Shown one piece after another: positions 37,045 to 45,042 of a stretch of DNA of 64,000 nt. A model generated the notes under the pieces. It searched no databases. It saw only the letters and a program-made list of their open reading frames with translations, and was not told the DNA's origin. How positions within the stretch are numbered: position 1 is the first letter of the stretch; each line of letters starts with the position of its first letter. This DNA is from Edaphobacter sp. 4G125 (GTDB lineage: Bacteria > Acidobacteriota > Terriglobia > Terriglobales > Acidobacteriaceae). Position numbers and translations under genes: made by a program. The stretch is from NCBI RefSeq assembly GCF_014274685.1, contig NZ_CP060393.1, forward strand, positions 3,221,501 through 3,285,500, read 5' to 3'.

Positions 37045-37362
37045 TCAGCGGCTGGTTGCGCCGGCAACCTCAGCGGGCTGCGCAGAGCCTACCGAAGCAG
37101 GGCTCGGAGCGGAAGAGCGAAGTTCTCCCTTTGCCTCTCCATGAATCGCACCCATGCGGCCACTCACCACTGTTGAAATCGCGTGCTTGAAGATCAGCTG
37201 TTCCTGGCTGTTGTTCTCCAGCAGAACAGAGTACTTATCGAAGGAACGAATCTTTCCTGTCAGCTTTACGCCGCTCACTAGATAAATCGTGATCGGGCTC
37301 TTGTCCTTGCGGACCGTGTTAAGAAAAGTGTCCTGAATATTCTGTGCCGGCTTTGATTCCAT
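37045..37362 (-). CDS. hfq: RNA chaperone Hfq
   Basis: Sm-like hexameric RNA chaperone, 105 residues. Sm1 is [19 protein letters not shown] and Sm2 reads [10 protein letters not shown], with Phe in place of the usual Tyr of YKHAI. N-terminal QNIQDTFLN contacts for A-rich RNA are present. The C-terminus is a 35-residue polar, Ala/Ser/Pro tail. It forms an operon with hflX; presence of Hfq makes nearby small RNAs plausible. Confidence 0.97.
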   Translation of the reverse strand: MESKPAQNIQDTFLNTVRKDKSPITIYLVSGVKLTGKIRSFDKYSVLLENNSQEQLIFKHAISTVVSGRMGAIHGEAKGELRSSAPSPASVGSAQPAEVAGATSR

Positions 37363-37433
37363 GGTGCCGATCTCCTTAACTTATAGAAATTTCCAAAATA
37401 AAGATCCCGCCAAACTTCATGTCCTGCAAATCG

Positions 37434-37537
37434 AACGCGTTAGACGGACAACCTGCAATCTCTGAAGCCAAGAGGTTCCACGATACGAGCATCCCCTGCA
37501 TTTTTCAAGGCAGCCTCTGCCCATAACGCGTTAGACG
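37434..37537. repeat. Two 13-bp direct repeats upstream of hfq
   Basis: AACGCGTTAGACG occurs at 37434-37446 and again at 37525-37537, 91 bp apart, in the divergent gap between hfq and the DegT gene. Each contains the palindrome ACGCGT. They may be regulator sites for either gene, or chance. Confidence 0.35.
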
Positions 37538-37590
37538 CATGAAACTACCATGAAGACTCTCATTCCTGCACAACGATTTACCATGGCTAA

Positions 37591-38751
37591 GTGCCGCCCA
37601 AAACCCCTCCGTCCGCCGTCCCCATGTTCGACTTCTCCCGACAATACGCGGAGATTCGCGAAGAAGTTCTCGCCGTCATCGAACAGGTCTGCGCTTCGCA
37701 GCAATTCGTCCTCGGACCTGCGGTTATCTCCTTTGAACAGGCGGCTGCGCTGGCCTGCCAGGTTCCCCACGCAGTCGGCTGTGCCAGCGGCACCGATGCC
37801 CTCTGGCTTGCCTTCGCCGCCGCCAATATCGGCCCAGGGGATGCGGTCATCACCTCTCCTTTCAGCTTCTTCGCCAGCGTCAGTTCCATCCTCCGTGTCG
37901 GGGCCCAGCCCCTCCTGGCCGACATCGATCCCCTCACCTTCAATCTCTCCGCCGATTCCGTCGAACAGCTCCTGCGCAAACACCCCGGCAAGAAGATCAA
38001 AGCCATTCTCCCCATTCATCTCTATGGGCAATGTGCGGATTGGGATGCCTTTCAACGCCTGAAGGAAAACTACGGAGTCCTGCTCATCGAAGACGCCGCT
38101 CAGGCCTTCGGCGCAGCATGGAAAGGCGTTCCCGCAGGCGCTCTTGGAGACCTCGCCGCCTTCAGCTTTTACCCCACCAAAAATCTCAGCGCCTTTGGCG
38201 AAGGTGGCCTGCTCACCACCCCATCTTCCGAATTGGCCGAACACGCCGGCATCCTTCGAACACACGGCATGAAACGGCGTTATTACCATGACGAGATTGG
38301 CTGGAACAGCCGCCTTGATTCTCTCCAGGCCGCCGTGCTCGAAGTCAAACTTCGCCATCTCTCCCGCTGGAACGAACAACGACGCCAGATCGCCCACCGC
38401 TACGATCAGCTCTTCACCACTGCTGGACTTACCGCCTCCAGTATCAACGAGGGTATCGTTCTCCCTATCACCGATCCGCGCGCAACCCACGTCTTCCATC
38501 AATACGTCATTCGCGCTCCTCGCCGGGATGAACTGCGTCAATATCTCTCGGACCGCAGCATCGGCAGCGAGATCTATTACCCACTCCCCCTACACCTGCA
38601 ACCCAGCCTCGCCAGCCTCGGTTATCAAAAAGGAGATTTCCCGGTGAGCGAGCAGGCGGCTCTGGAAGTCCTTGCCCTACCCATGTACCCCGAGCTTCGC
38701 GAAGACGAGCAACAGACCGTCGTCGACGCCATCCGCTCCTTTTACTGTTAA
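37591..38751 (+). CDS. DegT/DnrJ/EryC1 sugar aminotransferase
   Basis: PLP-dependent aminotransferase acting on nucleotide-linked keto sugars for surface glycans or antibiotics, 386 residues. Seen: ASGTDALWLAFAAANIGPGDAV split across the fold, PIHLYGQ, EDAAQAFGA (cofactor Asp), and SFYPTKNLSAFGEGG with the Schiff-base lysine. The GTG at 37591 is used so that the VPMFDFSRQY start of the family is complete; ATG 37624 is the alternative. It has no sugar-biosynthesis neighbours. Confidence 0.88.
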   Translation: MPPKTPPSAVPMFDFSRQYAEIREEVLAVIEQVCASQQFVLGPAVISFEQAAALACQVPHAVGCASGTDALWLAFAAANIGPGDAVITSPFSFFASVSSILRVGAQPLLADIDPLTFNLSADSVEQLLRKHPGKKIKAILPIHLYGQCADWDAFQRLKENYGVLLIEDAAQAFGAAWKGVPAGALGDLAAFSFYPTKNLSAFGEGGLLTTPSSELAEHAGILRTHGMKRRYYHDEIGWNSRLDSLQAAVLEVKLRHLSRWNEQRRQIAHRYDQLFTTAGLTASSINEGIVLPITDPRATHVFHQYVIRAPRRDELRQYLSDRSIGSEIYYPLPLHLQPSLASLGYQKGDFPVSEQAALEVLALPMYPELREDEQQTVVDAIRSFYC

Positions 38752-38767
38752 ACCACCTCCACCCTGA

Positions 38768-38822
38768 GGTGTCATTTCGACCGGAGTGGCGTGAGCCGCG
38801 CAGTGGAGAAATCCCTGTATTT
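38768..38822. repeat. Intergenic repeat, GTCATTTCGACC family (copy 1)
   Basis: Begins GGTGTCATTTCGACCG and ends GTGGAGAAATCCCTGTATT. A second copy at 40019-40079 shares both ends with a variable middle. Related sequences are, to my knowledge, dispersed many times in Terriglobus-like genomes. The remaining gap to 39311 also holds a CCTGAGCG-type fragment at 38912 and a perfect hairpin at 39082-39103. Confidence 0.6.
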
Positions 38823-39081
38823 GGGTGCCCTATTCATCGAGCGAAGTGAGATGAGTGGGCTCATTCGCGCTTCAGCGCGAACCGTATTGTTAAGGACACG
38901 GCTTCAGAGCCTGCCCTGAGCGTAGTCGAATGGGTGCCATCGATCAACTGCAAAAAGGGGCTTCAGCCCCTGAGGCCCTACAACCCCTGCACTGCGAAAT
39001 CCCCAATGCCCACGCGCCTTCTGTGCACTTTTCCCTCTCAAAAACTTGACACCTCCTGCTACTGTTAAATCAGGGAACAAG

Positions 39082-39103
39082 AAGCCCGGCCCTGGCCGGG
39101 CTT
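39082..39103. terminator. Perfect GC-rich hairpin in a gene-free stretch
   Basis: AAGCCCGGCC / GGCCGGGCTT, 10-bp stem with a 2-nt loop, followed on the plus strand by TTTCGCATTT. It is typical of a factor-independent terminator, yet the nearest upstream gene ends 330 bp earlier, so it may end the DegT transcript or an unseen RNA. Confidence 0.55.
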
Positions 39104-39311
39104 TCGCATTTAAACTGCCGGAGATTGCCGCCCGCCAACCAACCGGGTGCCCCATCTTCGCGACGGCTTCATCGTCGCTAAGGTGGGATATTCGAGCGCA
39201 GCTCGAACAGGTTCCGGGTACCCCATACATAGGGCATCACCACCGAAGTACGAACCTAAGCCATCTCTTTCGAATACTTTGCGAACAAAACCACCCAGGG
39301 GAGGGACACCC

Positions 39312-40283
39312 ATGACCGACCACGCCATCGAACGCCACCGCTGCCGCCACATCTTCGTCGACGGACGACGCTGCGGCTCCGCCTCACTCCGCAACGAGCA
39401 CTTCTGCTACTACCACCACACCACCCGCCGACCCGTCACGAATCCGCACACCCGCAAAGCCCGCCGCGCCTCCGTCAACTTCCCCATCCCCGAAGACCGC
39501 GCCTCCATCCAGTTCTCCATCGGCCTCGTCCTCGAGCGCCTCGCCTCCAATGACATCGACCCTCGCCGCGCCGGCCTCCTCCTCTACGGACTCCAGATCG
39601 CCAGCTCCAATCTCCCGCCTCACCAGAAACTCCCCTCTCACGCCCAACCTCTCCCCGAGCAGCCCCTCGAAGAGATCGTCTCCGACCCCGACCACGGACT
39701 CCTCGCCCCTCCTGCCGAAGCCCTCAAAACCCGCCAACAGATGTGGGACGACATCGACCGCGAACGAAAGATCCTCTCCCAACAGCAGGACGATCTCCGC
39801 GAACGCGAAGAAAAACTCCACAAGCAACAGGTCCGCCTCGCCCAGGAACGCATCCGGGCCGAACAACTCCAGCAAAAACAAATCCCCACAACACCACCCA
39901 CCTGCGATCTCCCCACGGACACCAAACCACTCGTCCTGCAAAACCTCAATGCACACGCACGAACCCAGGGAAAGCCGGGCGCTTCTTTCACAAAGGCATA
40001 TTGCCGAAAACCTTATAAGGTGTCATTTCGACCGAAGCGTACGCTGCAAGCGAACGCGAAGTGGAGAAATCCCCGTATTGACTTGTCTGCACAATTTGTC
40101 CATCCCAAAACTAACAACCAACAACGAACAACTAAGCGGACAGCAACGCTTCCACATCCGATCGCAGCTCTGCCTCGCGAATCGCCCCCGTATACACCTT
40201 GGCCACGCGACCGTTTCGATCGACAAGCAGAGTCGTCGGCAGTCCCTCCATCCCGTAAGCAATCTGCGACATCGGAGAGATGA
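39312..40283 (+). CDS. Hypothetical protein with Cys/His N-terminus and coiled coil
   Basis: A 323-residue frame from the ATG at 39312, with GAGGG 6 bases before. The N-terminus has CRHIFVDGRRCGSASL and HFCYYHH, a C-x10-C-x9-C-x3-H zinc-like pattern I recognise from an acidobacterial family of unknown function. Residues about 145-190 form a charged coiled coil (LSQQQDDLREREEKLHKQQ). From residue about 237 on (40019) the frame runs through the GTCATTTCGACC repeat and then 150 bp antisense into the thioredoxin gene, so the native end was probably near 40018 and the last 85 residues are acquired. In another frame TAA occurs at 40016-40018. Confidence 0.6.
   Translation: MTDHAIERHRCRHIFVDGRRCGSASLRNEHFCYYHHTTRRPVTNPHTRKARRASVNFPIPEDRASIQFSIGLVLERLASNDIDPRRAGLLLYGLQIASSNLPPHQKLPSHAQPLPEQPLEEIVSDPDHGLLAPPAEALKTRQQMWDDIDRERKILSQQQDDLREREEKLHKQQVRLAQERIRAEQLQQKQIPTTPPTCDLPTDTKPLVLQNLNAHARTQGKPGASFTKAYCRKPYKVSFRPKRTLQANAKWRNPRIDLSAQFVHPKTNNQQRTTKRTATLPHPIAALPRESPPYTPWPRDRFDRQAESSAVPPSRKQSATSER
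40019..40079. repeat. Intergenic repeat, GTCATTTCGACC family (copy 2)
   Basis: Begins GGTGTCATTTCGACCG and ends GTGGAGAAATCCCCGTATT, matching copy 1 (38768-38822) at both ends. It is read in frame as the tail of the 39312 gene. Confidence 0.6.
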
Positions 40284-40689
40284 TGGCAATGGCATAGGGG
40301 ATCTGAAACCGCTCTACAAATCGGCTCACGCCTGCGGGAATCTCATCGGAACTATGTTCATCCGTAGCTACTCCGATGACAGTAAAACCTCGAGGCCCAA
40401 GCTCACGGCTGAGCTTCACGAGCATCGGAGTCTCCTGCCAGCATGGAGCGCACCAGCTTGCCCAGTAATTGATCGCGATCACTTCGCCGCGATGATCGCT
40501 CAGCTTCCAGGTCTCGCCATTGAGCAGCTTCTGAGTCATTGCAGGCATGGCCCTTCGCTCCTGCTCTGCGATCAGATGGTTTGCAGGTTTCAGGCTGCGA
40601 ACGGCTGAGAACGCGATCGCGAGGATCAGCGCAGCGCCTGCGGCATAGAGAACCTTATGTCTTTCGATCGAATGACTCAATTGCAGCAT
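40132..40689 (-). CDS. TlpA/ResA-like membrane-anchored thioredoxin
   Basis: Periplasmic thiol-disulfide reductase tethered by one N-terminal helix, 185 residues from the ATG at 40689 (YAAGAALILAIAFSAV is the anchor); an earlier in-frame ATG at 40761 would place a charged tail before it. The thioredoxin fold shows INYWASWCAPCWQETPML with the CAPC active site, and the cis-proline in EGLPTTLLVDRNG. Likely keeps cytochrome c cysteines reduced. It overlaps the 3' end of the opposite-strand gene by 152 bp. Confidence 0.88.
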   Translation of the reverse strand: MLQLSHSIERHKVLYAAGAALILAIAFSAVRSLKPANHLIAEQERRAMPAMTQKLLNGETWKLSDHRGEVIAINYWASWCAPCWQETPMLVKLSRELGPRGFTVIGVATDEHSSDEIPAGVSRFVERFQIPYAIAIISPMSQIAYGMEGLPTTLLVDRNGRVAKVYTGAIREAELRSDVEALLSA

Positions 40690-40827
40690 TGCATCACTCA
40701 ATATAAGACGCAGCTCGAAGAAGAAGCGAACCGGAGAATATCGCTCGCCGCGGCATCTCAAACGAATAAAATCAGCATCTTATTGGCCTGTTACTCAGTA
40801 TCAGGAAATAACTTCAGGAGTTAAAAG

Positions 40828-41397
40828 ATGAAATCCGTCTCGCCGCTGCCAGATGCGCGCATGATGAAATTCGCTTGCTACAGTTCCCTCGCTGCCGTAC
40901 TGCTGCTCTCCGGGTGCAACTCAAAGACAAAGGCCACTCCCGAAAATTTCACCCAGGCCATCAATAACTACTACCTCGATCGCTCCGAATGTCTTTTCCC
41001 CGACATCCGCTTTCCTTATGCCACCTCAGACCCTGAAGTGACGAAGCAAATGAACACGCTGGTCAAATCGCATCTGCTCGAATCCAGCTACGAATCCTCC
41101 GTCAAGACAACGCGCTATACCGTAAGCACCGTAGGAAACCGCTTCGCTCCGCGCTTCTGTTATGGACACCGATCCGTAACCACGATCGATAACTTTACCC
41201 CTCCCCAGAAAGGGCCCAGCGGTTTCCCTGAAACTGAGATCACCTATCACTACACTCTCAAGGATGTTCCCGTATGGGCTCAATCTCCAGACATCGGCAC
41301 AGCCTATCCAAAGATGTCTCGTGCCGTGAGCGACGGTGGCACCGATAAGATCTCACTCGCTCAGACGCTCGCCGGATGGCAGGTACCAGAGCGCTAG
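40828..41397 (+). CDS. Lipoprotein of unknown function
   Basis: A 189-residue exported lipoprotein: AGGAG before the ATG, signal ending in lipobox LLLSGC. The mature part begins with KATPENFTQAINNYYLDRSECLFP, a beginning I associate with an acidobacterial and proteobacterial family of small lipoproteins of unknown role; a second region (NRFAPRFCYGHRSV) contains a second Cys that may pair with the first. A 14-bp perfect hairpin follows the stop. Confidence 0.75.
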   Translation: MKSVSPLPDARMMKFACYSSLAAVLLLSGCNSKTKATPENFTQAINNYYLDRSECLFPDIRFPYATSDPEVTKQMNTLVKSHLLESSYESSVKTTRYTVSTVGNRFAPRFCYGHRSVTTIDNFTPPQKGPSGFPETEITYHYTLKDVPVWAQSPDIGTAYPKMSRAVSDGGTDKISLAQTLAGWQVPER

Positions 41398-41434
41398 TGC
41401 GCAGATACCGTATCCATTGACACCAGTAAAAACC

Positions 41435-41468
41435 GATCCATCCATTCATTCCATTGAATGGATGGATC
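41435..41468 (+). terminator. Long hairpin after the lipoprotein gene
   Basis: Perfect 14-bp stem GATCCATCCATTCA and complement around a 6-nt loop, 37 bases after the lipoprotein stop. No T-run follows; the direct ATCCATCC/TGGATGGA duplication may give slip-folds. Confidence 0.6.
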
Positions 41469-41661
41469 CAGTGCCATATTTCAGAAACATTTAGCGATTC
41501 TCTTGGCCACGAAGAGCCTGACTTCTGCTAAACTCAATCTTGTTGTTCCGTTTGACAGATTTTGAGTCCAGCGACTCGACATCCAGTCCAGAACAATCTT
41601 GAGAAGAACGCGGATGGCACGACAATCGGCGCTTCTCATTCCAAGTTGTTGAGAAACAACC

Positions 41662-41739
<78 letters not shown>

Positions 41740-41754
41740 TAGATTCTAAAAGAC

Positions 41755-42000
41755 TTAGAAGCTATGGCGACCTACAGTGAGAATACCGGTTGATATGGTT
41801 TGAGACGTGATTTCTTCAATCCTCACGGAACGACCGCACCTGCGGCATTGATGCACAGGAACCCAATAGGTTTTCATCGTTAGATCGAACCGGAACTGGT
41901 ATAGGCAAGCTCCGAAGTCTTGAGTTCTTAAAACGACTGCGGCCACGAGAGATCGCGTTAACCAAGCAGGTGGCTTGTAGATGTTGTCAAGCATCTGCAT
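41755..42000 (-). CDS. Short frame of uncertain status
   Basis: An 81-residue frame ending 15 bases after tRNA-Asp. The only protein-like feature is VPVHQCRRCGRSVRIEE, a CxxC knuckle. No ribosome site stands out and no family is recognised. It may be a relic or a chance frame. Confidence 0.2.
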   Translation of the reverse strand: MQMLDNIYKPPAWLTRSLVAAVVLRTQDFGACLYQFRFDLTMKTYWVPVHQCRRCGRSVRIEEITSQTISTGILTVGRHSF

Positions 42001-42044
42001 TCGAACTTTCCCGACATTTCATAAACAAGAGCGTCGCACTCCGC

Positions 42045-42905
42045 TTAGTGGAGATGTCTCAATTTGTCAGGATTTCGCATCACATAGATTGCTGCGATCT
42101 TCCCATGTTCTACCCCTAACGCGGTTGTAGAAAGCTCGCCGTCGGGATCAAGCGAGACGAATCCAGGCAATCCGTTGATGAAGCTGGTACGAACAAGTTT
42201 CGAATCGTCCTTCTGGAACAATGTACCCAGATACTCAAATAGCTTCATTACGGCGTCGAAACCGAAAACAGGCTCTACCGATGCCGGACGCTTGCCGCCT
42301 CCGTCGGCATGGAGACTGACATCCGCCGCGAGCATCGCACCCAGTGCTTCCATATCGCCACTGCGTGACGCTGCGAAAAAGGCTTCGGCCAACGCCAGAC
42401 CATGCTGCTTCTCCAATTGGAACCGTGGTCTTGCCTCGCGAACATGTGCACGAGCACGAGCAGCCAATTGGCGGCAGGCAGCCCCGTCGCGTTGAATGAT
42501 AACGGCGACCTCCTCGAACCCCATTCCGAAGACATCGTGCAAGATGAAGACAGCGCGTTCGAGCGGCGAGAGCCGTTCCAGCGCAAGCATGAGTGGCAAA
42601 GTCACATCTTCCACTTCCTCTTCTTCCACTAGAGGTTCGGGGAGCCACGGACCAATATAAGTCTCACGTCGGCGCTTGGCGGATTTGAGTTGATCAAGGC
42701 AGAGCCGCGTGACGGTGCGACACAGAAAAGCCTCAGGATCGCGCACCTTGTCATGATCAGTCTTCACCCATCGGATGAATGTTTCTTGAACCATATCCTC
42801 GGCATCCTGGACCGAGCCAAGCATGCGGTAGGCAACACGCATGAGCTTTGGACGCAGCGGGCTGAAAGCCAGCGCTGCGTCCTCGGAGATTTCATCTGCG
42901 CTCAA
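42045..42905 (-). CDS. ECF41-type sigma factor with SnoaL-like C-terminal domain
   Basis: Alternative sigma factor, 286 residues. Sigma region 2 is visible in LMRVAYRMLGSVQDAEDMVQETFIRW and region 4 in LSPLERAVFILHDVFGMGFEEVA. The C-terminal SnoaL-like domain carries DGGGK and NPDKLRHL, the motifs known to mark the ECF41 group, where this domain replaces an anti-sigma factor. A TTG start at 42905 overlaps the stop of the decarboxylase (TTGA), coupling both; the frame is open upstream inside that gene. ECF41 factors sit next to COE proteins (carboxymuconolactone decarboxylase, oxidoreductase, epimerase) and read TGTCACA-CGTC promoters; both are seen here. Confidence 0.9.
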   Translation of the reverse strand: MSADEISEDAALAFSPLRPKLMRVAYRMLGSVQDAEDMVQETFIRWVKTDHDKVRDPEAFLCRTVTRLCLDQLKSAKRRRETYIGPWLPEPLVEEEEVEDVTLPLMLALERLSPLERAVFILHDVFGMGFEEVAVIIQRDGAACRQLAARARAHVREARPRFQLEKQHGLALAEAFFAASRSGDMEALGAMLAADVSLHADGGGKRPASVEPVFGFDAVMKLFEYLGTLFQKDDSKLVRTSFINGLPGFVSLDPDGELSTTALGVEHGKIAAIYVMRNPDKLRHLH

Positions 42906-43372
42906 GCGGCAGCTCCCGCCTTGGCTTTGATGGCAACCGGGTCGGCAAAACCGCCGAAGCCAACGGAGATGCGGTTCCATCCGTTGATGATGACAATGGC
43001 TAGTGTGAGCTTGACCTGCTCCTCCTCGGTGAAGTGGGCCTTCAGGGCTTCATAGGCATTGTCGTGGTCATGCCTCTCCGCGAGTCTGGTCATTGCTTCG
43101 GTCCAACCGAGGGCGGCACGTTCGCGGTCGGTATAGCATGGAGCCTCCTGCCAGACAGAAAGCAAATTGATGCGCTGTTCCGTTTCTCCTTTTTCACGCG
43201 CGAAGATTGTATGAAGATTGAGACAGTTAGCGCAGCCATTGATCTGAGAAGCGCGGATCTCGACAAGCTCGACAAGTTTAGGATCGAGACTGGAGACGAT
43301 GGCAAACGCCGTGCGATGCCAGTCCTTCATGAGTGAAGGGGCGGCGGCAACGGGATCAAGTCTGACATTCAT
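42902..43372 (-). CDS. AhpD-like carboxymuconolactone decarboxylase family protein
   Basis: Small alkylhydroperoxidase-type protein, 156 residues. Catalytic centre: EIRASQINGCANCLNLHTIF, with the Cys-x2-Cys and His of AhpD-like redox proteins. Then WQEAPCYTDRERAALGWTEAMTRL, the typical second helix pair. Probably reduces peroxides or handles a reactive thiol. It is the first gene of a two-gene operon with the ECF41 sigma factor and has the sigma's own type of promoter (43407-43434) 35 bp before its start, so it is likely under positive self-control. Confidence 0.9.
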   Translation of the reverse strand: MNVRLDPVAAAPSLMKDWHRTAFAIVSSLDPKLVELVEIRASQINGCANCLNLHTIFAREKGETEQRINLLSVWQEAPCYTDRERAALGWTEAMTRLAERHDHDNAYEALKAHFTEEEQVKLTLAIVIINGWNRISVGFGGFADPVAIKAKAGAAA

Positions 43373-43406
43373 AGGGCAAAATCCTTTCGGTACTGCTAAA
43401 AATCAA

Positions 43407-43434
43407 GACGAGATCGGTGCCTCAAAATGTGACA
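43407..43434 (-). promoter_or_regulatory. ECF41-type promoter P1 (decarboxylase-sigma operon)
   Basis: Minus strand TGTCACA (43434-43428), 17-nt spacer, CGTC (43410-43407). The 34 bases around it are closely similar to P2 at 44972-44999 (shared GACGAGAT and CAAAATGTGACATTCAT on the plus strand). Confidence 0.75.
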
Positions 43435-43501
43435 TTCATAGCAAACACTAATCGTGACTAAGCTACGTCTGCTCCCGCAACCAACCCTCGCAATGGGTTC
43501 C

Positions 43502-44376
43502 TCACGAAATACCTGGCATAGCGAAATCAGCCACCAGACCGAAATGGTCACTGGCCCACACACCATTGATCGGCTTATCGAAGATTCGTGCGCACTGCAC
43601 AATATCCAGAGCCTGTCCTCCATGTGCGCCAAAACGCACGAAGATGTAGTCAATTCTCCGAAAAGGCCAATCACGGAACGGGCGCATATCTTTGACGACT
43701 TGGTCTTTTACGACCGGGTTAGCAGGAGTAAAGGTATGTCCTGTATCGTCATTCGAATGCGTGCTTGCCCACGCATCGCGATAGCATACGCTGATACCAT
43801 CGAGCGACTGGCGTCCTGACCAGAAACGTATGCTGGCAGCATCCGGGTCTGCGTCGAAGTCCCCAGCCAAAATGACTTGCCGAGAGTTGTCTCTTATCTG
43901 ATCTTCGATGAACCGGGCTGCAACTACTGCCTGAAGCTCTCGTTCGCGCTCAAAGCTCAATTGAAAATGGGGAAAATGATTGACGAACAGGAATGATCCC
44001 AACGGGGTCGGTGCCCGTACCTCCGCGATCAAGGTTCCAGCCGGAAACCCTGCACAGCGAAGAGTCACGTTCAGATCCAGTTCCTGCACTTCTCCGAGTG
44101 GCCAGCGACTGGCGATGGAGATGCCCATTCCCTGTGGGCCTCGCTGCTTTTGATGGGCTATGTGAAACCCCGAACCAAGAAGATCATGAACCTGGTCATA
44201 CTCGTCGTTTTGATCGACTCTTGAAAGGCCACAATGTCGGGTTGCAAGGCACGCAATCCTTCGATGAGTAGAGAGCGGCGGTCCGGCCAAGCCCCGTACT
44301 GTTGCCATAGATTGAGGGTAAGCACCCGCACATCCCCGCTGCGCGTTGCGATTGTGGAGTACGGCTCGGTCAGCAT
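43502..44376 (-). pseudogene. Endonuclease/exonuclease/phosphatase protein, frameshifted
   Basis: EEP-fold phosphodiesterase broken into two frames. The N-terminal part (from ATG 44376, with GAAGGG before it) reads VRVLTLNLWQQYG and LQPDIVAFQES; the rest, in the neighbouring frame, reads from NDEYDQVHDLLGSGFH through FVNHFPHFQ, LAGDFDADPDA, RRIDYIFVR and ASDHFGLVADF, i.e. all EEP motifs. One base is missing near 44203-44212 (the TTTT run on the plus strand). With one base restored the product would be about 290 residues. Either a true pseudogene or an assembly error. It is preceded by a truncated hydrolase under promoter P2. Confidence 0.8.
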
Positions 44377-44397
44377 GGAATTCCCTTCAAACAAGAT

Positions 44398-44853
44398 TCA
44401 GATGCGCGGATTGCAAGAGACGCTCGCCTTGTTATCCGTGATGAGATCTACTTCGCGAATCCGCAGCCGATCCAGGAATGAGGCGAGCATGTCTACTTGA
44501 GAATTGGGAGTGATGGCGACATCATCGCGGATTTCGGAGCACCCCATGCCCATAAGGTCCGGAGCAATGCATCGCCTGAGGGTGTGAAGCCGCTCCAGCG
44601 CACCGCGCCACTGATAGCCGTTCAACGGAAATCCATGGAGAAAGAGTGCGGGGGGACCATGCCCTTTTTCTAGATATGCAACTCTCCCTTGATCCACATC
44701 AAGAAACTTACGATGACGCCGGTAGTATTCCGCGTCGAACTTTCTTGCCTCGGCTAAGAGTTCACGAGGACTGATCGCGACAGAAGCAGCAAGATTCATT
44801 GTAGATAGAATGAACGATCTGCGATTCATCGGAAACGACTTGGATGTATCCAT
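44398..44853 (-). pseudogene. Alpha/beta hydrolase, C-terminally truncated
   Basis: N-terminal half of a Tat-exported hydrolase of the haloalkane-dehalogenase/epoxide-hydrolase type: start ATG 44853 after AGGAG, twin-arginine signal MNRRSFILSTMNLAASVA, then LFLHGFPLNGYQWRGAL (oxyanion HGxP) and APDLMGMG. At REVDLITDN, where relatives continue into the nucleophile elbow, the frame changes to unrelated residues and stops, so the catalytic Ser/Asp, acid and His are gone. The break lies next to the frameshifted nuclease, suggesting a deletion. Promoter P2 lies 119 bp upstream of the ATG. Confidence 0.75.
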
Positions 44854-44971
44854 GAAACTCCTATCAAGGTGAAATGGCTTACGATTTGGTGACAATCTCC
44901 CGTTTGATCGTGCCATCGAATAGGTTGACTCTCTCGGTCTTGAGGGCTCCTTTCTGACGATGCAATAAGGT

Positions 44972-44999
44972 GACGAGATAGGGTTCCCAAAATGTGACA
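44972..44999 (-). promoter_or_regulatory. ECF41-type promoter P2 (truncated hydrolase)
   Basis: Minus strand TGTCACA (44999-44993), 17-nt spacer, CGTC (44975-44972). Nearly the same as P1 over 34 bases, so one probably arose as a copy of the other. Confidence 0.7.
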
Positions 45000-45042
45000 T
45001 TCATGTAACATTTCCTACTTCTTCACCGCCTTCCTATGTTTT

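Noticed and set aside
35734..37176. 480-codon plus-strand frame across hflX and hfq
   Set aside because: Antisense shadow of two well-supported genes; no ribosome site or domain.
39384..39956. 190-codon minus-strand frame opposite the 39312 gene
   Set aside because: Low-complexity Glu/Gly/Val product typical of antisense of Arg/Pro-rich coding DNA.
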